Positions 1-8,148 of a stretch of DNA of 64,000 nucleotides are shown one piece after another (position 1 is the stretch's first letter; the number at the start of each line of letters is the position of its first letter). Position numbers and translations under genes: made by a program. The notes under the pieces are model-generated. The model searched no databases. It was not told the DNA's origin and saw only the letters and a list, made by a program, of their open reading frames with translations. Source of the stretch: Hominimerdicola alba (GTDB lineage: Bacteria > Bacillota > Clostridia > Oscillospirales > Ruminococcaceae); assembly GCF_900109655.1 (NCBI RefSeq), contig NZ_FOAT01000016.1, forward strand, positions 1 to 64,000, read 5' to 3'.

Positions 1-139
1 ATAATCATGTGCTAATATGCTGATAAGACCGACTGCTTTCACAATCGGTCTCATCATATACTCTTTTATTACACTATTTGTAGTTTACACAGAATTTGGG
101 ATTGACTCTTTTACTGCAAACCATATTAATTTGAAAATT

Positions 140-172
140 ACGGCAGATGTAGGTGATATCTACATCTGCCGT
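140..172 (-). terminator. Rho-independent terminator of the FMN-binding membrane protein gene
   Basis: Perfect 13-bp inverted repeat (140-152 with 160-172, 7-nt loop) lying just past the stop of the minus-strand gene. Read on the minus strand it is followed by a short T-rich run. A weaker hairpin with GACCGA/TCGGTC arms lies at about 26-51. Nothing else is recognised in bases 1-220. Confidence 0.75.
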
Positions 173-220
173 TATTGCTTGTGTGATGGGTCATGTATTA
201 GTGATCAGATACATATTCAA

Positions 221-1705
221 TCACTTTCTTGCCTGTTCAAGACACTTCTTTACTGCTTTCATTATTGCATTTGAGCTGTATGTCGCGCCTGAAACCGCAT
301 CGACTTCACAGGTCTGATAATTGAGGATATCTCCGGCAACAGTCTCATAAGCAGAATCGAAATAATCGGGTTCTTCCTCGTCGGAATAGGCTGATATCTC
401 GGTGATGACATCGTTCTCGATGGTGATGGTGACATGTACTTCGCCGTCATAGCCGTATGCTGAATCCTCATAGGTGCCGTTATTGTAAATGAACTCGGGC
501 TCGGGCGGTTCGGTCACTGGCGGCTGAGTCTGAACAGGTTCTCTTACTTCCTGCTGTTCTTCGCGTTTTTCTTCCTGCCTGTTGTCTTTTCTTTCTTCTG
601 ATTGTTCTTTGTGCTCACCTTGTTCTTCACGGTCATTCTGCTCTTCCTGTTCATCTTGTTCTTCATGATTTTCATCCTGCTCTTCTTCGTCTGTATCTTC
701 TTCTCCTGATGAACTGTCTTTTTTGCGGGAACTTGAACTATCCTTTTGGGATGAACTGCTGTCCGATGAATTCTTGCTGTCGGGAGAACTGCTTTCACCC
801 GGATCATGGGATGATGTGTCGTCACGATCTGCACTCAGCCTTAATGTGGTCCTGTCTTCTTCATTTGTTGGGGAAGTATCATTAACTGTCATTACAGTGA
901 CTTTCTTTGCAGCCGGTCTGTTTGTCCTTACCTTGTTCTGAGGTTTTCCGTAACTGCAAAAAGCGACTATACCAGTCAGCAGAACTGCGCAGGCGGTACT
1001 TGCGATATTCAGCAATGCACTGTTCTCCGGTGTCTTTTTCTTAACGTACCACTTTCTCACCCTGAGTATCATGTAACCCCCGAATACAGCAGTGTAAACC
1101 AGACAGCTGAGGAAATATCCCTCAATACCTGCCTTAGCCTTTGGTATGAACAGCGCGATAATGTGAAGATATATCAGAGCATAGAAAACATAAGCCGCAC
1201 GCTGAATGTTCTTCCACTTTTTCGCATTCATCTTTTTGCGTATCTTCTTGAAAGATAGTACTGTCAGGGGCACCATTATAAGCACAAGCGCCGCGCATAT
1301 ACCGCAGGTAAGCAGAAAGTCTGCCGCCTTGCTGAAATTAGGGTCGGTAAGACGCTTGATGTAAGAAAGCCCGTAGAATATGATGTGGGACAGCGTAACT
1401 GTCGCGGTGAATATTGAAAGTTCGCCTCTTACAGGCATCAGCCGCTTTATTGCCTTGCTGCCGTCAGGGAGTACTCTCATTCCCATTACTACTACCCAAA
1501 GTGCACCTGCCAGTGCGCCTCTTGAAAACAGTCCGATGACATATTTACGCAGGATCACGTTTTCAACAGGCTGCTGTGCCAGCACTATCATCAGCACTGA
1601 TATCAGCGTACCGCCGATATAGAACGCCAGGGGAGCTTTCTTCAAAGCACCTGCGCACAGCACTGAAAACAGCACTGCAATGGTCAAAGCTATCAGAAAT
1701 AACAT
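221..1705 (-). CDS. Membrane protein with ferric-reductase-like TM domain and C-terminal covalent FMN-binding domain
   Basis: 494 residues. The N-terminal half has about six membrane segments like the ferric reductase/YedZ transmembrane family, with His residues in membrane segments (LSHIIFYG and LIYLHIIALF) that could ligate haem. A very acidic, Ser/Glu/Gln-rich linker (about 285-400) follows. The C-terminal 85 residues are an FMN-binding domain ending in DAVSGATYSS (about 469-478), the flavinylation motif whose Thr (about 475) accepts FMN from ApbE. The likely role is moving electrons from the membrane to an outward-facing flavin. The gene is divergent from apbE, the enzyme that would modify it. 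Domain calls come from motif recognition; the electron donor and acceptor are unknown. Confidence 0.8.
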   Translation of the reverse strand: MLFLIALTIAVLFSVLCAGALKKAPLAFYIGGTLISVLMIVLAQQPVENVILRKYVIGLFSRGALAGALWVVVMGMRVLPDGSKAIKRLMPVRGELSIFTATVTLSHIIFYGLSYIKRLTDPNFSKAADFLLTCGICAALVLIMVPLTVLSFKKIRKKMNAKKWKNIQRAAYVFYALIYLHIIALFIPKAKAGIEGYFLSCLVYTAVFGGYMILRVRKWYVKKKTPENSALLNIASTACAVLLTGIVAFCSYGKPQNKVRTNRPAAKKVTVMTVNDTSPTNEEDRTTLRLSADRDDTSSHDPGESSSPDSKNSSDSSSSQKDSSSSRKKDSSSGEEDTDEEEQDENHEEQDEQEEQNDREEQGEHKEQSEERKDNRQEEKREEQQEVREPVQTQPPVTEPPEPEFIYNNGTYEDSAYGYDGEVHVTITIENDVITEISAYSDEEEPDYFDSAYETVAGDILNYQTCEVDAVSGATYSSNAIMKAVKKCLEQARK

Positions 1706-1758
1706 ATTCTTTACCTCACTGTCTATATTGTGTTATATGTGACTAACCACGGTAAATC

Positions 1759-1787
1759 ATTATACGCTATGGTTGAAAATTTGTCAA
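1759..1787 (-). promoter_or_regulatory. Promoter of the FMN-binding membrane protein gene
   Basis: On the minus strand TTGACA (1787-1782) and TATAAT (1764-1759) are separated by 17 nt, a consensus vegetative promoter. The expected start is near 1752. Confidence 0.8.
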
Positions 1788-1913
1788 TTATAGATTATAT
1801 AATTTTACGAAAAGTTTATAATCACAAAATTAGCCGAAGTTAACTTTGCACTGAATTGTCATAAATGCACATTAGTTTTGACTAATTCGTTCTCGATTCG
1901 TTGAAAGATACTC

Positions 1914-1942
1914 TTGATTTTTTTGGGGCGATATTGTATAAT
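1914..1942 (+). promoter_or_regulatory. Promoter of the apbE operon
   Basis: TTGATT (1914-1919) and TATAAT (1937-1942) with a 17-nt spacer. The leader to apbE is about 105 nt long and carries one copy of the CTAACCGCGGT motif. Confidence 0.8.
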
Positions 1943-2055
1943 ACTCGTTGCGGGTAGTTCTAACTAACCGCGGTGGGGTATTCCAAAGGTTTGTAGTAAC
2001 TTACGCATAAAGCTCTGCCTGCGAACATAAGACTGCGGCAGATCGGAGGAAATTC

Positions 2056-3099
2056 ATGAAGAAAAAATATGCGGCAGTTGTTCTGTTAACAGGCGTGTTG
2101 ATGCTGAACTCGTGTGCCGCGAACAATTCCGACAGCAGTAAGGCGACCGTGACGGATGACATAAAAAGCAGCGGTTCAGTGTTTGCAATGGACACTTATA
2201 TGACCATAACTGCCTACGGACAAAATGGTAAAAAAGGCATAGAAGCTGCACAGAAAGAGATCACAAAGCTTGAAAAGCTGTGGTCTGTAACAGATGAAAA
2301 CAGCGAGATATACACCCTCGACCACAGCGGCGGGACGGAAGTTCCCGTAAGTGCTGAAACCGAAGAACTGCTGAATTTTGCCATAGATATGCACTGGCAG
2401 ACAAAGGGTGCGCTGGATATCACTCTATATCCTGTACTCAGGGCGTGGGGATTTACCACAGGTGAATACTGTGTTCCCGATGATAGCGAGATATCTGCAT
2501 TACTGGAATGTAAGGGCGTTGAGAGGATATCTGTCGGAAACGGCAAGGCATATATACCCAAAAACACCGAGATAGACCTTGGTGCAGTTGCTAAAGGCTG
2601 TGCGGGGGACGCAGCGGCAAAGGCATTAAAAGAACATGGCGTGACTTCAGCATTGCTTGACCTTGGGGGAAATATACAGACCATCGGAGATGCAAAACCC
2701 GATGGCACGAAGTGGAAAGTCGGCATACGCGACCCCTTCGGAGAGGGGAGTATAGGCACTCTTGCCGTGGGGGAATGTGCTGTTATAACATCGGGAGGAT
2801 ATGAGAGGTTCTTTGAAAAGGACGGTGTTATATATAAACATATCCTCGACCCTGAAACAGGCAGACCAGCCGACAGCGGTCTTGCAAGTGTGACGGTCAT
2901 CGGCAAAGAGGGCAGGCTATGTGATGCACTTTCGACCTCGCTTTATGTAATGGGGCTTGATGATGCCTGTGCATACTGGCGTGACAGCGTAGATCTTGAA
3001 ATGATACTCATTTCCGATGATGGCGGTGTATATGTCACCGAAGGTATAGCAGAAAACTTTTCACCTAAAGTTGAAAATGTCACGGTGATCGAAAGATGA
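2056..3099 (+). CDS. apbE: FAD:protein FMN transferase (ApbE), lipoprotein
   Basis: 347 residues with a lipoprotein signal peptide (lipobox LNSC, Cys20). It carries family hallmarks DLGAVAKG, LLDLGGN and HILDPETGRPA. ApbE enzymes cleave FAD and attach FMN to a Thr in an S/T-G-A-T type motif of extracytoplasmic proteins, using Mg2+. The divergent neighbour at 221-1705 carries that motif, so it is the obvious substrate; the dockerin protein at 4107 is a weaker candidate. The start has a good ribosome site (ATCGGAGGAAATTC). The stop overlaps the start of the next gene by 4 bases, implying coupled translation. Confidence 0.93.
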   Translation: MKKKYAAVVLLTGVLMLNSCAANNSDSSKATVTDDIKSSGSVFAMDTYMTITAYGQNGKKGIEAAQKEITKLEKLWSVTDENSEIYTLDHSGGTEVPVSAETEELLNFAIDMHWQTKGALDITLYPVLRAWGFTTGEYCVPDDSEISALLECKGVERISVGNGKAYIPKNTEIDLGAVAKGCAGDAAAKALKEHGVTSALLDLGGNIQTIGDAKPDGTKWKVGIRDPFGEGSIGTLAVGECAVITSGGYERFFEKDGVIYKHILDPETGRPADSGLASVTVIGKEGRLCDALSTSLYVMGLDDACAYWRDSVDLEMILISDDGGVYVTEGIAENFSPKVENVTVIER

Positions 3100-3455
3100 A
3101 AACGAGAACTGTCTGTATCATCATAACTTTGCTGGTGCTTTGTACAGCAGCGGTATGGTGCCTATCTGTCATGAGACCGAAAAGCGGAAAGACAGCAGTT
3201 ATCTCACAGAATGGCAAGGTGCTTTACCGCATTGATCTTTCATCGGAAAAGGACAGAACGATAGAAGTCACATATGAGGGCAGAAAAAATACCATCGAGC
3301 TACAGGGCGGCAGGATACATATGAAATGCGCAGACTGTCCCGACCATATCTGTGTGGATACAGGCTGGCTGGAGGACGGCAAGCCGATAGTTTGTCTGCC
3401 GAACCGGCTTGTGATAGAGTATGAGAACGGTGATATCGACGGTACAGCGAGGTGA
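3096..3455 (+). CDS. NusG domain II-containing small membrane-anchored protein
   Basis: 119 residues with one N-terminal membrane segment followed by an outside domain resembling NusG domain II (DUF1312-type). It contains a CADCPDHICVDTGWL motif. Such proteins recur next to ApbE and Gx transporters in flavin-based extracellular electron transfer loci; their biochemical role is unsettled. The ATG overlaps the apbE stop (ATGA), and the next gene starts within 5 bases of its stop. Confidence 0.75.
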   Translation: MKTRTVCIIITLLVLCTAAVWCLSVMRPKSGKTAVISQNGKVLYRIDLSSEKDRTIEVTYEGRKNTIELQGGRIHMKCADCPDHICVDTGWLEDGKPIVCLPNRLVIEYENGDIDGTAR

Positions 3456-3456
3456 G

Positions 3457-3963
3457 ATGATGGATACAAAAAAACTTACTTGTTTAGGTCTGCTGACCTG
3501 CCTTGCGCTGATAATATTCATCGTCGAACTGCGTATACCCGATATTGTACCCATTCCCGGGGTAAAGTTGGGGCTCGCGAATATCGTTACCGTGTATTGC
3601 GTGTACAATTACCGTTCTGCGGAAACAGCCATGATGCTTTACAGCAGGATATTGCTGGGGGCTCTTTTCAGCGGCAATCTGATGGCACTGTGGTACAGCA
3701 TAGCGGGAGGTACTCTTTGCTTTATCGGTATGGAAATACTGAAAAATATCATCCGCGAGGACAATATGTGGTTTCTCAGCATAGCGGGTGCGGTGTTTCA
3801 TAATATAGGGCAGATAGCTGTTGCGGTGCTTGTGCTGAAAAGCACATCTGTTATAGCGTATCTTCCTTTTCTGATGATCTCGGGATGCATCGCGGGACTG
3901 TTCACGGGGCTGTGTGCTCAGATGGTCAGCAAAAGGCTTAAAAGGGCGAGAAAAGTCAGCTGA
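3457..3963 (+). CDS. Gx transporter family membrane protein
   Basis: About 168 residues, almost entirely hydrophobic with about five membrane segments. The conserved PIPGVKLGLANIVTVY stretch is typical of the Gx transporter family, often annotated heptaprenyl diphosphate synthase component I and related to ECF substrate-binding subunits. ATG 3457 or 3460 is favoured because GAGGTGAG lies just upstream, overlapping the end of the NusG-II gene. Its family regularly sits with NusG-II and ApbE proteins in flavin electron-transfer operons. The substrate is unknown. Confidence 0.8.
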   Translation: MMDTKKLTCLGLLTCLALIIFIVELRIPDIVPIPGVKLGLANIVTVYCVYNYRSAETAMMLYSRILLGALFSGNLMALWYSIAGGTLCFIGMEILKNIIREDNMWFLSIAGAVFHNIGQIAVAVLVLKSTSVIAYLPFLMISGCIAGLFTGLCAQMVSKRLKRARKVS

Positions 3964-4046
3964 GACTTACTTGTAAATATTTATCCAGAACTATTGACTA
4001 TTCGGTGAGGATATAGTGTGATACGAGATGTTGAGACAGGTAATGT

Positions 4047-4078
4047 ATCGTTAAGTTAGTATTTGATAACTTAACGAT
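4047..4078 (+). promoter_or_regulatory. 12-bp inverted repeat in the leader of the dockerin gene
   Basis: ATCGTTAAGTTA (4047-4058) and TAACTTAACGAT (4067-4078) form a perfect inverted repeat with an 8-nt loop. It lies about 12 nt before the AAAGGAG ribosome site. There is no T-run, so it is more likely an operator or an mRNA-stabilising hairpin than a terminator. TTGACT near 3994 could be the -35 of a promoter, but no convincing -10 follows. Confidence 0.5.
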
Positions 4079-4106
4079 GTAAATAAATGTAAAGGAGTAA
4101 TTACAT

Positions 4107-5624
4107 ATGAGAAAAACAAAGAGGATATTCAGTTTGTCGATATGTGCTGCAATGGCAGCGGCTTCGATACCGCTGAGTGTTTTTGCCGATGAGGTAAAGG
4201 CAGAGGAGTATGTTTACGGTACCATGAAGATACCCTATGACAAGTTCTATGCGGCAGAGGCTGAGAACCTGAGCAATGCAGAGGGTCTTGACGCTGTTAC
4301 TTCCGCGACTGTCAACAAGACAAGAATGAACGGTGAAGGTCAGCTTTTTGATGGTACATACAACAATGCAGGTGAGGAAGGTTCCGATGAACTGGGCAAG
4401 ATCTATGGCGTTGTATATCCCGTTGCTATCAAGCAGGAAGACCTTGATGCACTGGGGGAGAACAACTACGGCTTCACCGCCACCGAAAAGCCCGAAGCGT
4501 ACAAGACAGTTACCGTTACTGACGGAGATGTCAGCTTCTCTGAGGTGAACGATGAGAATCCTGAGACAGTATCGGGTTCGATGACCCTCAACACCAACAC
4601 CCCCTGGGGCGATTATGCGGCAAATGTTACAGGCAAGCCCGAGAATGGCACCATCATTTACGGTATCCTTATCAAGACTAAGGACGGCGGGGCGTATGCT
4701 CTGCGCCACGAGCAGAATATCTGGAGAAATGCTGAATTCTCCTGGACATCTGGTATCAAGACCGCCGAACCTCACGGCAATACGCTTGACTACAAGGGCT
4801 TTGAGAGCCTGATGGGCAATACTATAACCGAGCTGGATTACATCACTGCCGCAGGATATGTCAATGTAGATGTGGGTGAGGTCTATGTTCCCGTTAAGTT
4901 CAGCGGCGGTATCGTTGTTGAGAACACAGCAGTAAGCGCAGGCAAGGCAGATATAACACTGACTGATGTACCTGAAGATTTTGATATCGAATACAACATT
5001 GAGGGGCTTGAAGCAGTTTTCAAGGACAACAGCTTTACTTTTGAAATTGCGAACCCGGGAAGCTACACACTTACAGCTAAAGACAGCAAGGGCAAGTACG
5101 CAGATCTTTCTGCAAGCTTTATGCTGACAACAACAGATATTCCCGCTGAATTTGACGGCAAGGAGAACAAGCTGATCGCAGCAGAGGGCTTTACCGCTGA
5201 ACAGCTTGAAGCATATATCAAGAACATCACCACCGTTGTTGTAAACGAAAAGGAGTATTCCGCTAGCGGCAGAAGAGCTACTGTCATCATCAAGGCTGAT
5301 GGCACACTGGATACAGAGAGTTCAGTATTTTCCGAGGGCGATAGCTTCAATATAACAGTAAAGGCAAAGGGCTACGAAAGTGATTTAGTATTCACCTATA
5401 CCAAGAAAAGTGAAGAACCCGCAGAATATGCATTGGGAGATGTAAGCGGTGATGGAAACATCAATATCACCGATGTTACAAAGGTTGCAGCTCATGTAAA
5501 GGGAAAAAAGATGCTTGACGAAAAGGGTAGGAAGGCAGCTGATGTGAACAAGGACGGTAAGGTAAACATTACAGATATTATTCGTATCGCTGCTCATGTC
5601 AAGGGCAAAAAGCTTTTAAAGTAA
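4107..5624 (+). CDS. Secreted Tp47-like protein with C-terminal type I dockerin
   Basis: 505 residues. A Sec signal peptide (cleavage likely after VFA near residue 27) is followed by a region resembling the penicillin-binding Tp47 family, with DAVTSAT near residues 60-66. That motif is close to, but not the same as, the ApbE target S/T-G-A-T. The middle (about 255-440) looks like beta-rich modules. The C-terminus is a type I dockerin: two calcium-loop repeats, DVSGDGNINITD and DVNKDGKVNITD, each followed by a KVAAHVKGKK-type helix. The dockerin should tether the protein to a cohesin scaffold outside the cell. It follows the flavin operon in the same orientation, which suggests a redox or substrate-binding role; no enzyme activity can be read from the sequence. 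Confidence 0.75.
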   Translation: MRKTKRIFSLSICAAMAAASIPLSVFADEVKAEEYVYGTMKIPYDKFYAAEAENLSNAEGLDAVTSATVNKTRMNGEGQLFDGTYNNAGEEGSDELGKIYGVVYPVAIKQEDLDALGENNYGFTATEKPEAYKTVTVTDGDVSFSEVNDENPETVSGSMTLNTNTPWGDYAANVTGKPENGTIIYGILIKTKDGGAYALRHEQNIWRNAEFSWTSGIKTAEPHGNTLDYKGFESLMGNTITELDYITAAGYVNVDVGEVYVPVKFSGGIVVENTAVSAGKADITLTDVPEDFDIEYNIEGLEAVFKDNSFTFEIANPGSYTLTAKDSKGKYADLSASFMLTTTDIPAEFDGKENKLIAAEGFTAEQLEAYIKNITTVVVNEKEYSASGRRATVIIKADGTLDTESSVFSEGDSFNITVKAKGYESDLVFTYTKKSEEPAEYALGDVSGDGNINITDVTKVAAHVKGKKMLDEKGRKAADVNKDGKVNITDIIRIAAHVKGKKLLK

Positions 5625-5653
5625 GCATTCAAACCAAATCCTTTAATACAGAC

Positions 5654-5694
5654 GCAGAGAGTGCTTCTTTCATAATGAAAGGGGTGCTTTCTGC
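5654..5694 (+). terminator. Long hairpin after the dockerin gene
   Basis: Arms 5654-5673 and 5675-5694 pair over almost their whole length when G-U pairs are allowed, giving a long imperfect hairpin 30 nt after the stop. There is no clear U-run, so termination is uncertain; it may instead protect the mRNA 3' end. Bases 5695-5884 hold nothing else recognisable. Confidence 0.45.
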
Positions 5695-5884
5695 ATTCAT
5701 CGGTGAAATAAAAGAAATAAGATAAGGCGGTTATAACAAAAAGCTTAGAGCCACTGGATATTTCATATTTATTGGGGGATTTATAACCATGAACATCTGT
5801 TAACATGTTCTTCTTTCAAATTTGGAAGTGGTATTTGAACATTTCTCTCTAAGGAACAAGCGTGAAGATTATGCGGTCAAATAA

Positions 5885-6003
5885 TTAAGCCGTTTGAAGA
5901 AATATGCTGACGTTCCCGAGCTCACTCGTGAGATGGCGCTTGAAATGATCGAGTACATCACTATAGACGAGTATGACGCTGACCGCCCGAGAGATGCGCT
6001 ATA
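5885..6003 (+). pseudogene. Remnant of a serine recombinase C-terminus (DUF4368-like)
   Basis: This short reading frame translates to KKYADVPELTREMALEMI followed by EYITIDEYDADRP and then ALYN. It resembles the end of transposon-type large serine recombinases with a DUF4368 tail. A stop lies just upstream in frame, no start or catalytic domain is present, and the frame runs into unrelated sequence. It is read as the scar of a lost mobile element. Confidence 0.5.
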
Positions 6004-6332
6004 CAACGTTCATTCCCGACGACGGTATCCGCGGCAGACTTTTTGCCGAGCTGATAAGCATTGAAAGCATGGACGCGATCAATGACCTGATTGAGCTGGG
6101 CTTTATCCAAAATCCCGAAATGGACAAGATCGCGCTGTATCCGCTTGTGCAGGAAATAATCATATCCGACCTGAACCCCGATTCCGAGAATTGCCGCCCT
6201 CTGCTTGATAATATCCACCGCATTTGTTTGCAGCATGGTGTTGATATTCCGTACTATTCCGCGCTGTTTGCAATTACTGAAAACGTACCGTCATACCTCG
6301 CACTCAGTGAAAATGCTGCCACAGCAGAATGA
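5991..6332 (+). pseudogene. Fragment of an NB-ARC/tetratricopeptide-type ATPase gene
   Basis: About 110 residues beginning near MRYTTFIPDDGIRGRLF and containing LYPLVQEIIISDLNP and a HGVDIPYY segment. This resembles an internal stretch of the large ATP-binding tetratricopeptide proteins that travel with Firmicute conjugative elements. It lacks the P-loop and the TPR tail. It overlaps the recombinase remnant in another frame, so both are junction debris. It is unlikely to be functional. Confidence 0.45.
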
Positions 6333-6850
6333 TCGTCTGCACGATGACCACGACGGACGCAAGGCTGTACCACAAACCAATCGGTTATGCAGTTCAGATG
6401 TTTTTCCGAAATATCCGCCTTACCACTCCAAAGAAAGCTCATGTATATGGTAAACCTACGGTTGATGACGATGCTGATCCTTATTTATGGATCAATCCGG
6501 ACAAACATCTTGTTATTAAATGTGAGGTCTGCGGTGGTTACTTGTTCCCGGGAGATGATATAAGATCTGCGGAGCTGTGTTTTGATAGTATAGGTAAAAT
6601 TCCTTTCTTAGACACCCGCGGAATTATACCCGGGATATGTTCTGATAGCTTGCAAGATGATGAAGATACATACGATCAGAGTTCTGAGATCGAGAAAATA
6701 CTGATGGAATCTAATCTTTATGAGGGAATGGATTTTGATCAAATAATACGGTTGCCAATATACCATCAAATGAAAAAGATAGGATATGATTATAGCAAAC
6801 GGTCTAAAAGCTTTGTTTTTGTTGGATTGGCTGAGAATATGGGTGAATGA
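6329..6850 (+). CDS. Hypothetical protein of uncertain start
   Basis: 173 residues if read from the ATG at 6329, but that start has no ribosome site and the first 25 or so residues look like rearranged sequence. The rest is acidic and soluble, with a single CEVCGG pair near residue 70 and a tail ending FVFVGLAENMGE. No family was recognised. It follows two gene fragments, so it may itself be the 3' part of a disrupted gene. Confidence 0.35.
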   Translation: MIVCTMTTTDARLYHKPIGYAVQMFFRNIRLTTPKKAHVYGKPTVDDDADPYLWINPDKHLVIKCEVCGGYLFPGDDIRSAELCFDSIGKIPFLDTRGIIPGICSDSLQDDEDTYDQSSEIEKILMESNLYEGMDFDQIIRLPIYHQMKKIGYDYSKRSKSFVFVGLAENMGE

Positions 6851-6868
6851 TCCATATTAATATTTCTG

Positions 6869-6918
6869 TTTCCCAAAATTGAAAATTACTTGATTTTGGG
6901 AAATACATGTGGTATAAT
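6869..6918 (+). promoter_or_regulatory. Promoter with overlapping 11-bp inverted repeat upstream of the DUF4143 ATPase
   Basis: TTGATT (6890-6895) and TATAAT (6913-6918) with a 17-nt spacer form a strong promoter. TTTCCCAAAAT (6869-6879) and ATTTTGGGAAA (6893-6903) are perfect inverted repeats separated by 13 nt, and the right arm overlaps the -35. This is the geometry of a repressor site; autoregulation is inferred. Confidence 0.65.
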
Positions 6919-6936
6919 AGGCATAGAGGAGTGTGA

Positions 6937-8136
6937 GTGTTTATGAAACTGATAGAAAGAACCGATTATCTCAATAAGGTCATCAATGTGATCGGTACCC
7001 CTGATATAAAGGTCATTACCGGTGTTCGACGCAGCGGAAAGTCCAAGCTGCTTGAAGCGTTCAAAAAGCATATCATGGACAACTACCCCGATGCCAATAT
7101 CATTCATATCAATTTCAATCTGCCCGAATATGAGGAATTTACAGAATACCGTCCTCTTTACGATCATATCAATTCCCGATACAAAGAAGGAGTTGAAAAC
7201 TTCGTCCTGATAGATGAGATACAGATGTGCAACGATTTTGAGAAAGCGATCAACGGTCTGCATGCTTCGGAGAAGTATGATATATATATCACCGGATCTA
7301 ATGCATTCCTTTTAAGCTCCGACCTCGCCACACTGTTCACAGGAAGGACTTTCGAGATCAAAGTTTATCCATTCTCTTTTGCCGAGTATGTCAAATATTT
7401 CGGTTATACTGATCTTTATACTGCCTTTGATAAATATGTCAGCGAGGGCGGCATGGCAGGTTCCTATGTCTATAAAGATCAGGAAGCCAAGTATGACTAT
7501 ATCGAGGAAGTTTTCAATACACTCATTGTCCGCGATATACGCAAGAAGTACAAGATACGCAATACAGCCCTTATGGACAGGCTTGCAGATTTTCTGATGG
7601 ATAACATCTCAAACCTCACATCAGCCAGAACCATTGCCGATACCTTTAACAGCCATAAGGACAAGATCAACCACAAGACTGTCAGCTCATATATGCAGTA
7701 CCTCTGCAACGCTTTTACGTTTTATAAGGTACGCAGGTATGACATCAAAGGAAAGAAATACCTTTCAACTACCGAGAAATACTACCTCAGCGATCATTCT
7801 TTCCGCTATGCAAAGCTCGGCACTAAAAATATGGACTACGGCAGAGTGCTAGAAAACATCGTAGCTATCGAGCTGCTTCGCAGAGGATATGAGGTTTATG
7901 TCGGTGTCCTTTATAAGAAAGAAGTTGACTTTGTAGCTATAAAGCGTGACGAAAAACTGTATATTCAGGTTTCGGACAATATCACCGATGACAAGACTTT
8001 TGAGCGTGAAGTATCACCTCTGCTTTCTATCAAGGACGCTTATCCCAAAATGCTCATCGCAAGGACTCGGCATGATGCTTATCAGTATGAAGGCATCAAG
8101 ATCGTTGATTTTTCGGACTGGCTAACAAACACTTAA
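6937..8136 (+). CDS. AAA ATPase with DUF4143 domain
   Basis: 399 residues from GTG 6937, or 397 from ATG 6943; AGAGGA at 6925-6930 fits the GTG slightly better. The N-terminal AAA_14 domain has a Walker A GVRRSGKSKLL (about residues 29-39) and a Walker B-like VLIDEIQM (about 91). The C-terminal half has the DUF4143 nuclease-like fold with EVDFVAIK near residue 330. These proteins are widespread, horizontally mobile and of unknown function. The gene has its own strong promoter and leads into two accessory genes. Confidence 0.85.
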   Translation: MFMKLIERTDYLNKVINVIGTPDIKVITGVRRSGKSKLLEAFKKHIMDNYPDANIIHINFNLPEYEEFTEYRPLYDHINSRYKEGVENFVLIDEIQMCNDFEKAINGLHASEKYDIYITGSNAFLLSSDLATLFTGRTFEIKVYPFSFAEYVKYFGYTDLYTAFDKYVSEGGMAGSYVYKDQEAKYDYIEEVFNTLIVRDIRKKYKIRNTALMDRLADFLMDNISNLTSARTIADTFNSHKDKINHKTVSSYMQYLCNAFTFYKVRRYDIKGKKYLSTTEKYYLSDHSFRYAKLGTKNMDYGRVLENIVAIELLRRGYEVYVGVLYKKEVDFVAIKRDEKLYIQVSDNITDDKTFEREVSPLLSIKDAYPKMLIARTRHDAYQYEGIKIVDFSDWLTNT

Positions 8137-8148
8137 GAAGGTATAAAT

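Larger units (their letters stand above)
1743..1974. promoter_or_regulatory. Shared motif CTAACCRCGGT in the divergent intergenic region
   Basis: An 11-base motif occurs at 1743-1753 (CTAACCACGGT) and 1964-1974 (CTAACCGCGGT). Each copy lies just downstream of one of two divergent promoters, roughly +1 to +10 for the minus transcript and +15 to +25 for the plus transcript. Both copies have the same orientation on the plus strand, so they face opposite ways relative to transcription. The core ACCGCGGT is palindromic. It may be an operator for a regulator shared by the two halves of the flavin locus. Confidence 0.4.

Noticed and set aside
544-850. Acidic Glu/Gln/Ser-rich stretch as a possible frameshift or assembly artefact
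   Set aside because: The frame continues without break into an intact FMN-binding domain; acidic linkers are common in such proteins.
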